64,000 nucleotides of DNA, from NCBI RefSeq assembly GCF_943736975.1, contig NZ_CALSFO010000006.1:62001-126000 (forward strand). Direction: 5' to 3'. Position 1 is the first letter of the stretch. Every line of letters begins with the position of its first letter. This document shows positions 17,189 to 25,780 of this stretch, piece after piece. Origin of the DNA: Streptococcus sp. Marseille-Q0941. GTDB taxonomy: Bacteria; Bacillota; Bacilli; Lactobacillales; Streptococcaceae. The translations under genes and the position numbers were made by a program. The notes beneath the pieces are model-generated. The model was not told the origin of the DNA. It saw only the letters and a program-made list of their open reading frames with translations, and searched no databases.

Positions 17189-17814
17189 TATTTATTAGAA
17201 AGCATCTGCCAAAAAATATCGATGATATAAGTCAAGCCATAGGTATAAACCACTAAGGTAAAAGGCTTTGTCAAGATGATGATAGTCATATAGCGTTTGA
17301 AGCTCATCTTGGTCAGGGCAGCCAACATACAGAGAAAGTCTGCAGGACTGACAGGCCAGATCATCATAAAGATAAAGAATCGATCAAAACGATTGCCCTT
17401 ATCTAACCAACCAATATACTTGTCATAGGTTCGTTTGCTGACGACTGATTGGACAAAGGGCGCACCATAGAGCCTTACTAGGTAAAAGATAATAGCACAA
17501 CCAATGACGATACCAATGTAGTTATAGATAGTACCTACGACATGTCCATAGATGAAAATACCAGCGACGGAGGTCAGAGCACCGGGAATGATAGGCACGA
17601 CCGTCTGCAAAATCTGTAAAAAAATAAAGAGAGGTGGACCCCAGACATCAGCCTGTTGGATAAATTCAGATAGAGTCTCTTTTGATTGCAAGATCCCCGC
17701 TTGATAGGCCCAGATACAGAAAATCAAGGTACCGATTCCGCCTGCGATAGATGAGATATTGATAGCTTGCTGTAGAAGGGGAGAAACAGCTTTCATTTCT
17801 TTTTCGTGTGACAT
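17188..17814 (-). CDS. TVP38/TMEM64-family (VTT domain) membrane protein
   Basis: A 208-residue protein with about five hydrophobic segments and the central motif PGALTSVAGIFIYGHVVGTIYNYIG, followed by RFFIFMMIWPVSPADFLC, both typical of the VTT/DedA-related (SNARE-associated) family. Such proteins act in the membrane and are linked to lipid handling or envelope homeostasis. The exact role here is unknown. It converges on the MFS gene and diverges from hsdR. A TGGTATAGT extended -10 lies ~25 bp upstream on its strand. Confidence 0.85.
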   Translation of the reverse strand: MSHEKEMKAVSPLLQQAINISSIAGGIGTLIFCIWAYQAGILQSKETLSEFIQQADVWGPPLFIFLQILQTVVPIIPGALTSVAGIFIYGHVVGTIYNYIGIVIGCAIIFYLVRLYGAPFVQSVVSKRTYDKYIGWLDKGNRFDRFFIFMMIWPVSPADFLCMLAALTKMSFKRYMTIIILTKPFTLVVYTYGLTYIIDIFWQMLSNK

Positions 17815-17923
17815 GTAAACTCCTCTTGTCTAGTATGATTCTACTATACCATATTTTAGGGAGAAAGACTACATGGTTTTTAGGAGGGAAGTAGGATCTA
17901 GAAGGCGTTTTCTGTCTGGGATA

Positions 17924-17932
17924 TGATATAAT
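17924..17932 (+). promoter_or_regulatory. Extended -10 promoter of the hsdRMS operon
   Basis: TGATATAAT, ~94 bp before hsdR, leaving a moderately long leader. Confidence 0.6.
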
Positions 17933-18025
17933 AATAGATAATTAAGAATTCGATAAATTGGAGAGATAGTCTGAAAGATATTGTTAGTAAAAATAGACAG
18001 TTCTGACTAGCAAAAGGAAGGTTTT

Positions 18026-21000
18026 ATGGCAAAGAGAAAAGATTTTTCTGAACTAACCAGGGTTCAAATTCCAGCAGCCTTGCACCTCATGCGTATGGGC
18101 TATACCTATCTTCCTCGCAATGGGAAGGAGATTGCAGAAAGAGATCCAGATACTAACATCCTTGTATCTGTTTTTAAGGAGCAATTTTTAAAATTTAACA
18201 ACTACTTGACAGAGGATGACTTTGAGAGAGAACTAGCCAATATCAAGTTGGAACTAGATCAAAACGATTTGGGACGTTCTTTCTTTAAACGTCTGCAAGG
18301 TCAGGAAGATGCCATTTACATTGACTGGGAGCATCCTGAAGCCAATACCTTCCATCTGGCGCTTGAAGTTACATGTCAAAATGGTCAGGATGAATTTCGT
18401 CCGGATATCGTTATTTTTGTCAATGGTCTGCCTCTTTCTTATATCGAAGTGAAACAGCCCAATGCAATTCGTGATGGCAAGACTGGAATTCAGTCAGAGC
18501 AGGACAGAACCAGATACCGTTTTGAAAACCGTAAGTTCCGTCGTTTTAACAATATTACCCAGTTGATTTCCTTATCTGATAACTTAGCGTATATCAGTGG
18601 ACAAGGTCAGCAAAAACAGGGTTCTTACTACGGTTCAAACGCCTATTCAAAAACTAAATTTAATGCTTTCAAGGAAGAAAGAGAAGAAGATTTCCTTCAT
18701 TCCCCTGCTACGCTAACCGAGGACCAAATCGACTTTGTCCTAGAAGACATGAAGCGCTTTGCCCTCAAATCTCAGCCAGAGTTTACAACAAACCTAAATC
18801 CTGATACACCTTGCAATGCCTTCCTGACTTCTTTGTACCAGAAGGAACGCTTGCTCTTTATGCTTCGTTTTGGTCTTGTCTATGTAGAAGAAGAAAGCAA
18901 GGATGGGCAGATCCAACTGCAGAAGCACATCATGCGCTATCCCCAGTATTTTGCGACACGTGCTATTGAAGAAACGATCGCAAAAGGTATCAAGAAAGGC
19001 GTGATTTGGCATACCCAAGGTTCTGGTAAGACTGCCTTGGCGTATTTCAATATCCGCTATTTAACTCATTATTTTTCAAAACAAGGGATTGTACCTCAGT
19101 TTTACTTTGTCGTGGACCGTTTGGACTTGGCAGACCAAGCATTTAAGGAATTCACCAAACGAGGACTTAAGGTTAAGCGCATCAATAACCCACAAGAGCT
19201 CAATCAAAAACAAGACGGCTATGATGTCGCTGTGGTCAATATCCAGAAGTTCAAAGATGATTCGGATCTGACAGACCACTCTGGCTATAATCTCAATCGT
19301 CAAAATGTCTACTTTATCGATGAAGCCCACCGTTCTTACAATGAACGAGGTTCCTACTTGCCAAATCTCTATCAAGCAGATACCAAGGCTATTAAGATTG
19401 CCCTGACAGGAACGCCCCTCATCACCTATAAGAAAGATGGAAAGACCAAGGAAAGTCATGCGACCACGCGAGATATCTTTGGTGATTACATCCATAAATA
19501 CTACTACAACCAGTCTATCGATGACGGCTTTACCCTACGCCTGATGCGAGAGGATATTGAGACCTCCTATAAGGACAATCTCAGATCCATCAACGAAGAA
19601 ATCCAACGAGGTGACCTGTCCAAGGAAGATATCTTTGCCCATCCTCACTATGTGGAGCCTATGCTAGACTTTATCATCGAGGATTTTAATCGTGCCCGTG
19701 ATCTAGTCTTTGATGACCAGACCATCGGTGGCATGATTGTCTGTGACTCGTCCAAGCAGGCGCGTGAGCTTGAAAAGCAATTAGAGGAACGACGACAAGC
19801 AGGCTCAACCAAGTTGACCTCCGCTCTCATTCTCCATGATGAGGGAGACAAGGAAGAGAAGAAAGATAAGGTAGATGCCTATAAGGAAGGCAAGATTGAC
19901 CTCATCATCGTCTACTCTATGCTCCTGACAGGTTTTGATGCCCCTCGTCTCAAACGTCTCTATCTAGGGCGCAAGATCAAGGCTCACAATCTCTTACAAA
20001 CCTTAACCCGTGTCAATCGTCCCTACAAGGACTACCTCTTTGGTTATGTCATCGACTTTGCGGATATTTCCAAGGAGTTTGACAAGACCAATCGTGCCTA
20101 TCTGGAAGAGCTTAATCAAGAGTATGATTCGACCCTGACTGGGGAAAATGGAGAGGATGTTTTTGGCTCTCTCTTTGTGTCAGCAGATGAGATTTCTCAA
20201 GAGTTGAGCAAGACCGAGTATATCCTCATCAACTATCCAACGGACAATCTAGAGTACTTCTCCCAAGCCATCAACGATATCAAGGATAGGAAGCAGTTAA
20301 TCGATCTTCGTAAGGCCTTGGAGTCTATCAAGCAGTACTACAATATCGCCCGTCTCCTTGGCTACGAACACCTGCTCCAGCAGATTGACATTGCTCAGAT
20401 TGCTACCCTGCTTAATATCCTCTCTAGACGGATGCTGACACTGTCTCTGATAGATAAGCCAGATGATTTCTCCAGTCGGACGCTCTTAAATCTTGCCATG
20501 TCTGAAACTAGCTTTAGCTTTGTCAAGATTGCAGAAGAAGAACTTCGCCTAGCAGCTAATGACCTGGAAGATTGGAGACGTCGGGTAGCTGGTAGGATTA
20601 AAAAACAGCGTGATGAAAAGGATCCTGAGTGGGTTTCTCTCTACGAAGAATTTCAACGCATCATGCAAAAACATTTTATCTATGGTCAAGAAGGCTATAC
20701 AATGGAAAATATCAAGGAAACACAAAAAGACTATGAAGAACTCTTTAAGTCAGTGGAGGATTATTATACTCGTATGAGACGTTTGACCATGAACTTTAAC
20801 GGAGATGAAATGGCTGCACGTTCCTATAAGCATGTGACCAACTCGACAATGGTCAGTGAATTTCCAGCCATTTATCATGTTATCAAGGGTTCTAAGGTTA
20901 AATTAGACCATAGAATCGGTCAAAATCAAGGGGTTCTAGATAATGAGGAATATCTAAAGCGAATGATTCGCGAGCAAGCCCGAAAAGAAATGAAGAAAAA

Positions 21001-21088
21001 TCAATCAGCTAGCAATATGGCCAAACAAGATTTTGATAGATTGGTTGAATCGCTATTTGAAGAATATGAACAGGAATACCAACACTAA
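18026..21088 (+). CDS. hsdR: Type I restriction enzyme, R subunit
   Basis: A 1020-residue endonuclease/translocase. The N-terminal PD-(D/E)xK nuclease core is RPDIVIFVNGLPLSYIEVKQ (Asp near 127, ExK near 141). A superfamily 2 motor follows: Walker A TQGSGKT near 330, DEAH box FIDEAHRS near 431, ALTGTPL, and motif VI LLQTLTRVNRPYK near 660. The C-terminus binds HsdM. AAGGAAGG precedes the ATG. The stop shares a base with the hsdM start. It cuts DNA lacking the methylation set by HsdS. Confidence 0.96.
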   Translation: MAKRKDFSELTRVQIPAALHLMRMGYTYLPRNGKEIAERDPDTNILVSVFKEQFLKFNNYLTEDDFERELANIKLELDQNDLGRSFFKRLQGQEDAIYIDWEHPEANTFHLALEVTCQNGQDEFRPDIVIFVNGLPLSYIEVKQPNAIRDGKTGIQSEQDRTRYRFENRKFRRFNNITQLISLSDNLAYISGQGQQKQGSYYGSNAYSKTKFNAFKEEREEDFLHSPATLTEDQIDFVLEDMKRFALKSQPEFTTNLNPDTPCNAFLTSLYQKERLLFMLRFGLVYVEEESKDGQIQLQKHIMRYPQYFATRAIEETIAKGIKKGVIWHTQGSGKTALAYFNIRYLTHYFSKQGIVPQFYFVVDRLDLADQAFKEFTKRGLKVKRINNPQELNQKQDGYDVAVVNIQKFKDDSDLTDHSGYNLNRQNVYFIDEAHRSYNERGSYLPNLYQADTKAIKIALTGTPLITYKKDGKTKESHATTRDIFGDYIHKYYYNQSIDDGFTLRLMREDIETSYKDNLRSINEEIQRGDLSKEDIFAHPHYVEPMLDFIIEDFNRARDLVFDDQTIGGMIVCDSSKQARELEKQLEERRQAGSTKLTSALILHDEGDKEEKKDKVDAYKEGKIDLIIVYSMLLTGFDAPRLKRLYLGRKIKAHNLLQTLTRVNRPYKDYLFGYVIDFADISKEFDKTNRAYLEELNQEYDSTLTGENGEDVFGSLFVSADEISQELSKTEYILINYPTDNLEYFSQAINDIKDRKQLIDLRKALESIKQYYNIARLLGYEHLLQQIDIAQIATLLNILSRRMLTLSLIDKPDDFSSRTLLNLAMSETSFSFVKIAEEELRLAANDLEDWRRRVAGRIKKQRDEKDPEWVSLYEEFQRIMQKHFIYGQEGYTMENIKETQKDYEELFKSVEDYYTRMRRLTMNFNGDEMAARSYKHVTNSTMVSEFPAIYHVIKGSKVKLDHRIGQNQGVLDNEEYLKRMIREQARKEMKKNQSASNMAKQDFDRLVESLFEEYEQEYQH

Positions 21089-22692
21089 TGAATGAAACAT
21101 ACAAGGTCCAAGTCCAAGACTTGGTAGATGATTTAAAAGCCGTCTTTACCCATGCAGGACTAGGAGGAGAAGCGGGTGAGTACAAACTCCTCACCCAGTC
21201 TTTCCTCTACAAATTTTTAAATGATAAGTTTTTATATCAAGCACAGGTACTAGATGCAGGGAACACCTATGAAAACTTGTTGACCATGAGTGAGGAAGAC
21301 TATGACTGGCTCTTGGAGGATATCGGTACCAGCACAGCTTGGCTCAAGCCAGACCAGTTGATCGAAACCCTTCACCGTCAGCAAAATGAGACGACTTTTT
21401 ACGAAACTTTTGAAAATACCCTTAACCAAATCGCCATCGACAATAACGATATTTTTTCGGTTCATACGGACGGCGACACGACCATTCGTCTCTTTGACGA
21501 GCGTTTGATTACAGATACCATCTCAGATAGCAGTAAGCGCAACGAAGTGGCAAAGGCTATTATCAATCTCCTTGCACGCGTCAAGTTTGATGAGACCATT
21601 TTTTCACAAGGCTTCGACTTTTTCTCAACCCTCTTTGAGTACATGATCAAGGACTACAATAAAGATGGCGGTGGGAAGTATGCCGAGTACTACACGCCTC
21701 ACTCTGTAGCTAAGATTATCGCTGATATCCTAGTGGGAAATGACCAACCATCAAACGTGCGTATCTATGATCCGTCAGCTGGTTCGGGGACCTTGCTTAT
21801 GAACCTGGCTAGTCGTATCGGTGTGGATAAGACCACTGTTTATAGTCAGGATATCTCACAAAAGTCATCCAATCTCCTCCGTCTCAATCTGATCTTGAAT
21901 GGACTCCAACATTCCATACATAATATCGTACAGGGAAATACCATCATCGCCAATCGTCATCCTGAAAAGATGGACTATATCGTGTCGAACCCTCCTTTCA
22001 AGCTGGACTTTTCAGAGTGGCGTGACCAAGTGGAGACCTTGCCAGAAGCCAGTAAGCGTTTCTTTGCAGGAGTGCCAAAGATTCCAGCCAAGTCTAAGGA
22101 CAAGATGGCGATTTACGAGCTCTTTGTTCAGCATATCATCTACTCCTTGAAACCAGATGGTCAAGCAGCCGTTGTCTTACCGACAGGATTTATCACAGCC
22201 CAGTCAGGTATTGATAAGGCTATCCGTCAACACTTGGTGGACAATCAAATGCTGGCCGGTGTCGTTTCTATGCCGTCCAATATCTTTGCGACGACAGGTA
22301 CCAACGTATCTATCCTCTTTATCGATAAGAAAAATAAGGGGGATGTCGTCCTCATTGATGCCTCAAACCTCGGAACCAAGGTCAAGGAAGGCAAGAACCA
22401 AAAGACCGTGCTCTCCCCAGAAGAAGAGCAGAAGATTGTCGAGACCTTTATCAAGAAGGAAGCCGTCGAAGACTTTTCGGTCACCGTCTCTTATGAGGAT
22501 ATCAAGGAGAAAAATTACTCACTCAGCGCAGGTCAGTACTTTGACATCAAAATCGACTATGTAGATATCACAGCAGAAGAGTTTGAAGACAAGATGACCG
22601 CCTTTCAAAATAAACTCACAGACCTCTTCCAGCAATCACATGCATTGGAGCAGGAGATTGAAGAGCAGATGAAAGGGTTGAAGTATGAGTGA
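21088..22692 (+). CDS. hsdM: Type I restriction-modification, N6-adenine methyltransferase subunit
   Basis: A 534-residue methyltransferase. An N-terminal HsdM_N-like domain is followed by the AdoMet motif DPSAGSGTLL (near residue 227) and the catalytic NPPF motif (VSNPPFKLDF, near 300). The C-terminus (about 490-534) is coiled-coil-like and should contact HsdS. TAATG links it to hsdR and it overlaps hsdS by 8 bases, so the three genes are translationally coupled. Confidence 0.96.
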   Translation: MNETYKVQVQDLVDDLKAVFTHAGLGGEAGEYKLLTQSFLYKFLNDKFLYQAQVLDAGNTYENLLTMSEEDYDWLLEDIGTSTAWLKPDQLIETLHRQQNETTFYETFENTLNQIAIDNNDIFSVHTDGDTTIRLFDERLITDTISDSSKRNEVAKAIINLLARVKFDETIFSQGFDFFSTLFEYMIKDYNKDGGGKYAEYYTPHSVAKIIADILVGNDQPSNVRIYDPSAGSGTLLMNLASRIGVDKTTVYSQDISQKSSNLLRLNLILNGLQHSIHNIVQGNTIIANRHPEKMDYIVSNPPFKLDFSEWRDQVETLPEASKRFFAGVPKIPAKSKDKMAIYELFVQHIIYSLKPDGQAAVVLPTGFITAQSGIDKAIRQHLVDNQMLAGVVSMPSNIFATTGTNVSILFIDKKNKGDVVLIDASNLGTKVKEGKNQKTVLSPEEEQKIVETFIKKEAVEDFSVTVSYEDIKEKNYSLSAGQYFDIKIDYVDITAEEFEDKMTAFQNKLTDLFQQSHALEQEIEEQMKGLKYE

Positions 22693-23929
22693 GATTACTT
22701 GGGAAATAACAAGTTTGTCTGAACTTGGTACATTTAGTAGAGGTAAATCAAAACATAGACCTAGGAATGACGTAAAACTATTTGAAGGTGGCAAATACCC
22801 TTTAGTACAAACAGGTGATGTTAAAGCTGCAAATCTCTATATAACTAAAAATGATTCGTATTACAATGATTTTGGGTTAAAACAAAGTAAGTTATGGGCA
22901 GCTGGTACACTCTGTATCACTATAGCGGCTAATATTGCTGAAACAGCAATTTTATCATATCCAATGTGTTTCCCAGATAGTATTGTGGGATTTAATGCAA
23001 ATCCTGAAAAAAGTAGTGAATTATTTGTTTACTATTTCTTTGAATATATAAAAAAAGAAATTCAAAAATCTGCCAGTGGAAGCATCCAGGATAATATAAA
23101 TATTGATTATTTATCAAAAATGAGAATCAAAGTTCCTGAAAAGAAATATCAGGATAAGATAGTTGAACTATTATCTTCAATTGATAAAAAGATTCTTTTA
23201 AACAACCAAATCAACCAAGAGTTGGAAGCCATGGCTAAGACCCTCTATGACTACTGGTTTGTGCAGTTTGATTTCCCAGACCAGAATGGCAAACCCTACA
23301 AATCATCAGGCGGAAAGATGGTTTATCACCCAGAAATCAAACGCGAAATCCCAGAGGGGTGGGGAGTGGATTCTTTATGGAATATAGCGAATTTTTATAA
23401 TGGACTAGCTATGCAAAAATATAGACCAGATACAAATGAGGATGATTACCTTCCTGTCATTAAAATTAGAGAAATGATGAATGGCTTCACAAAGGATACC
23501 GAAAAAGCGAGATTAGATATTCCGACAGAAGCAGTTGTAGAGAGTGGAGATATATTATTTTCTTGGTCTGCAACATTAGAGATTATAATCTGGGGGAAAG
23601 AAAGAGGAGCTTTAAATCAACATATTTTTAAAGTTACTTCGGACACTTATCCAAAATCTTTCATTTACTTTGAATTGAAAAGCTATTTGAAGGTGTTTAA
23701 ATCTATTGCTGAGTTGAGAAAAACAACTATGGGACATATTACTCAGGACCATTTAAAGCAGGCTAAGATTGTAGTTCCACCGATTGAAATTATTTCAAAA
23801 TTAGATGCTAAACTACAACCCATAATGTTAAAACAGCAGATTCTAGAAAACCAAAACCAAGAACTCATCCAACTTCGTGACTGGCTCTTACCAATGCTGA
23901 TGAATGGACAGGTGAAGGTGGAGCGCTAG
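22685..23929 (+). CDS. hsdS: Type I restriction-modification, specificity subunit
   Basis: A 414-residue protein with two target recognition domains (about residues 5-150 and 225-370). Each is followed by a conserved helical spacer: LLSSIDKKILLNNQINQELE then LYDYWFVQFDFP in the middle, and LENQNQELIQLRDWLLPMLM at the end. The recognition domains are visibly more AT-rich than the central conserved stretch, the usual mosaic of hsdS alleles. No second hsdS, inverted copy or recombinase is present nearby, so the phase-variable ivr/SpnIII type of shuffling is not supported here. Confidence 0.94.
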   Translation: MSEITWEITSLSELGTFSRGKSKHRPRNDVKLFEGGKYPLVQTGDVKAANLYITKNDSYYNDFGLKQSKLWAAGTLCITIAANIAETAILSYPMCFPDSIVGFNANPEKSSELFVYYFFEYIKKEIQKSASGSIQDNINIDYLSKMRIKVPEKKYQDKIVELLSSIDKKILLNNQINQELEAMAKTLYDYWFVQFDFPDQNGKPYKSSGGKMVYHPEIKREIPEGWGVDSLWNIANFYNGLAMQKYRPDTNEDDYLPVIKIREMMNGFTKDTEKARLDIPTEAVVESGDILFSWSATLEIIIWGKERGALNQHIFKVTSDTYPKSFIYFELKSYLKVFKSIAELRKTTMGHITQDHLKQAKIVVPPIEIISKLDAKLQPIMLKQQILENQNQELIQLRDWLLPMLMNGQVKVER

Positions 23930-23962
23930 AGAATTTAAAAACTTTTTTATAAAATGCTATCA

Positions 23963-23968
23963 AGGAGG
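23963..23968 (+). promoter_or_regulatory. Ribosome binding site that fixes a TTG start
   Basis: AGGAGG lies 10 bases before TTG 23979. A TGA in the same frame at 23973-23975 rules out any start further upstream, so the protein should begin Met-Ser-Cys. Confidence 0.7.
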
Positions 23969-23978
23969 TGTGTGAATA

Positions 23979-24593
23979 TTGTCTTGTGTAATTGGAACTG
24001 TATTTAAAAATTTCGCAATTATTTCAGGAGATACGCGTCTTATCAAAGATTCAGGTGAAATTGTAAGCGATACATACTCTAAAGTTTTCAAGAAAAATCA
24101 AAATGTATTGGTAGGTTTTACTGGTTCAGGTAGTGCTGTAGATGTTTTAAATAAAAATGGTATTTTTGACGAAGATGACTGTCCAAGTGCTGAAGATTAT
24201 CTAGAATTTTTATGGCTTTTACTAGGTAACAGAGTGGTAAATGAACCGAACCATTGTAATATATTAGTTTTGGGAAAAAGTAAAACGAATTATGGTTTTG
24301 GTGGAAACTTTCATATGTCAGATGGTAATATTCAAAATCAGCTACATTTAACAGATTACAGAAACGTATGGGCTCCTATTCTGACACCTCCAAATGTTGA
24401 TTATGAGTATTATCAAGATTTAGTTAGTTCAAATGTACAATATATTATTGCTGAACAAATAAATTCTCCTGTATTTAGTAGAGGGATGGCAATTAAGAAA
24501 ATAAAAGAAATTCATAGAGAAATTATTCTTGAAATTTCTAAAAAAGATAAATCTGTTAATAGTAATATTGAACAACACGTGATTAAATGGTGA
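23979..24593 (+). CDS. Small protein with an HslV/proteasome-beta-like N-terminus (putative Ntn-hydrolase fold)
   Basis: A 204-residue protein with no signal peptide. Its first 50 residues follow the proteasome-beta/HslV plan: a short strand (SCVIGTVF), then FAIISGDTR with Asp18, a Lys at 35 (SKVF) and a glycine turn GFTGSG near 49. If Met1 is removed, Ser becomes residue 1 and the Asp is at position 17, as in proteasome Thr1/Asp17/Lys33; the Lys is one place later. The nucleophile would be Ser1 (or Cys2), not Thr. The C-terminal half is unassigned. The gene is AT-rich and its last 7 bases overlap the HigA-like gene. The fold is inferred by eye; the activity is unknown. Confidence 0.6.
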   Translation: MSCVIGTVFKNFAIISGDTRLIKDSGEIVSDTYSKVFKKNQNVLVGFTGSGSAVDVLNKNGIFDEDDCPSAEDYLEFLWLLLGNRVVNEPNHCNILVLGKSKTNYGFGGNFHMSDGNIQNQLHLTDYRNVWAPILTPPNVDYEYYQDLVSSNVQYIIAEQINSPVFSRGMAIKKIKEIHREIILEISKKDKSVNSNIEQHVIKW

Positions 24594-24868
24594 ATATGAC
24601 TAATAAAATTGTTGAATACAAAGACCTAATTGCTTTTCATCCAGGTCAGTATCTTGGAGAATTTATTGAAGACTTTGAGATGGCCAAGAAAGAATTTGCG
24701 GAGTGCTTAGGGATTTCTGAAATGAAACTCGTTAAATTATTGAATGGTGAGGAATCAATTAGTAATGATATTGCTGAGAATTTAGCTAGACTCACTAATG
24801 TTTCGATGCAAACTTGGCTCAATCTTCAAAATGTCTACGATGTAAAAATGGCGGAAATCTTAGAGTAA
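24587..24868 (+). CDS. HigA-like XRE-family HTH protein (orphan antitoxin type)
   Basis: A 93-residue protein with the VapI/HigA antidote layout: HPGQYLGEFIEDFEMAKKEF, helix-turn-helix EFAECLGISEMKLVKLLNGE, then SISNDIAENLARLTNVSMQTWLNLQ. The usual toxin HigB (RelE fold) would be encoded just upstream; here the upstream slot is filled by the Ntn-hydrolase-like gene, which it overlaps. The start may be ATG 24587 or ATG 24596 (a GGTGA lies just before the latter). It probably autoregulates the pair. Its function as antitoxin is inference. Confidence 0.8.
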   Translation: MVNMTNKIVEYKDLIAFHPGQYLGEFIEDFEMAKKEFAECLGISEMKLVKLLNGEESISNDIAENLARLTNVSMQTWLNLQNVYDVKMAEILE

Positions 24869-24871
24869 ACA

Positions 24872-24880
24872 TGGTATAAT
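24872..24880 (+). promoter_or_regulatory. Extended -10 promoter of the DUF1722 gene, giving a probable leaderless mRNA
   Basis: TGGTATAAT ends seven bases before ATG 24888, so transcription should start at or next to the start codon. No Shine-Dalgarno is present. Confidence 0.65.
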
Positions 24881-24887
24881 CTCAAAT

Positions 24888-25292
24888 ATGAATAACAACA
24901 ACCAACGTGCCCTTTGTCAGCAACTCTGGGCGGAAAATAAATACCTTGTTTTGAGTCATTCCAGCAATATTTACAAAGACATTCGCCAGTATCTTAAGCA
25001 AGAAGTGGTGGAGGTGGGTCAGGTTCAAGAGATGATTGACCGTGCCTGCCAGATTCCAGAACACAGGGGTCAGGTTTGCAATGCTTTTCAGCATATTTGG
25101 GGCTATTTTAAAAAGCAAGCTAGCCTTGATGAGCGCAAAGACTATATGCTCTTGCTGGATCGCTATCGCTTTGGTCAAGCTTCTAAGCAAGACTTGATTG
25201 TTAGAACTAGAGATTTGCTTGAACGTTACCCAAATGCTTATCTGCAACATTCTACCTTGCTGAAAGGAGACTCCCATGAGACTTTGGCATGA
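24888..25292 (+). CDS. DUF1722 (YbgA-like) protein
   Basis: A 134-residue cytosolic protein matching the YbgA/DUF1722 pattern: LWAENKYLVLSHSSNIYKDI, then AFQHIWGYFKKQASLDERKDY and LLERYPNAYLQHSTLL. In E. coli ybgA sits with the photolyase gene phrB, and DUF1722 is often found near UV-repair genes. Here it overlaps a T4 endonuclease V-like gene by 17 bases. Its biochemical role is not established. The mRNA is probably leaderless. Confidence 0.8.
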   Translation: MNNNNQRALCQQLWAENKYLVLSHSSNIYKDIRQYLKQEVVEVGQVQEMIDRACQIPEHRGQVCNAFQHIWGYFKKQASLDERKDYMLLLDRYRFGQASKQDLIVRTRDLLERYPNAYLQHSTLLKGDSHETLA

Positions 25293-25638
25293 GGCTTTGA
25301 TTTCACAACTTCCCCATCCTCAACTCTTGGGGCAACATCGAGAGTGCTGTGCCCTTCGTGGCAATGGCTGGGGCAGAAAGCATGCGACGGTGGACTATGT
25401 CTTTACCCACTCGCCCTATCGTCTCTATGCCTATCATCGCTTGATTATGGAGGAGATGGCAGACCGTGGCTACAAGGTCAGTCCAGAGTGGCTGGACAAG
25501 AACTACCGCGGCAAGACCTGCCCTCCTTATCAAGACTTAGCAGAGGAAAAACTAAAAAGTCCTATCTATAGTGAGCATGACAATGCCTACTATGAGGAGT
25601 GTCTGGCAAATCTCCGTGACAAGGGAATCAACCTATAG
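25276..25638 (+). CDS. Pyrimidine-dimer DNA glycosylase-like protein (T4 endonuclease V/DenV family, TIGR02328 type)
   Basis: A 120-residue protein; AAAGGAGA precedes ATG 25276. The N-terminal half aligns with T4 endonuclease V: LISQLPHPQLLGQHRE against LVSELADQHLMAEYRE. Arg22 and Glu23, substrate-binding and catalytic in T4, fall at identical positions. The T4 nucleophile Thr2 is Arg here, so the N-terminal amine would be carried by Met1 or Arg2. It may excise UV dimers; the exact substrate is unproven. It is coupled to the DUF1722 gene. Confidence 0.75.
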   Translation: MRLWHEALISQLPHPQLLGQHRECCALRGNGWGRKHATVDYVFTHSPYRLYAYHRLIMEEMADRGYKVSPEWLDKNYRGKTCPPYQDLAEEKLKSPIYSEHDNAYYEECLANLRDKGINL

Positions 25639-25734
25639 TCTTTTCTAATAACAAGCCATAGGTAGCTGTCAGTTCACTATTATTTTGCGAAGAACATAGC
25701 AAACTTGAAAGGTTATCAATCTATATTTACCAAA

Positions 25735-25767
25735 GGATTTGGGGAATCTTCTCCAAATCTTTTTTTG
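25735..25767 (+). terminator. Terminator between the repair pair and metE
   Basis: GATTTGG-GGAATCTTCT-CCAAATC followed by eight T. Confidence 0.8.
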
Positions 25768-25780
25768 TCTTTTAAATCGA

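Noticed and set aside
19076-19495. 139-residue ORF antisense to hsdR
   Set aside because: Shadow of the motor domain; no motifs and no ribosome site.
22685-23929. Phase-variable hsdS inversion locus
   Set aside because: No second hsdS copy, inverted repeats or site-specific recombinase were seen in the window.
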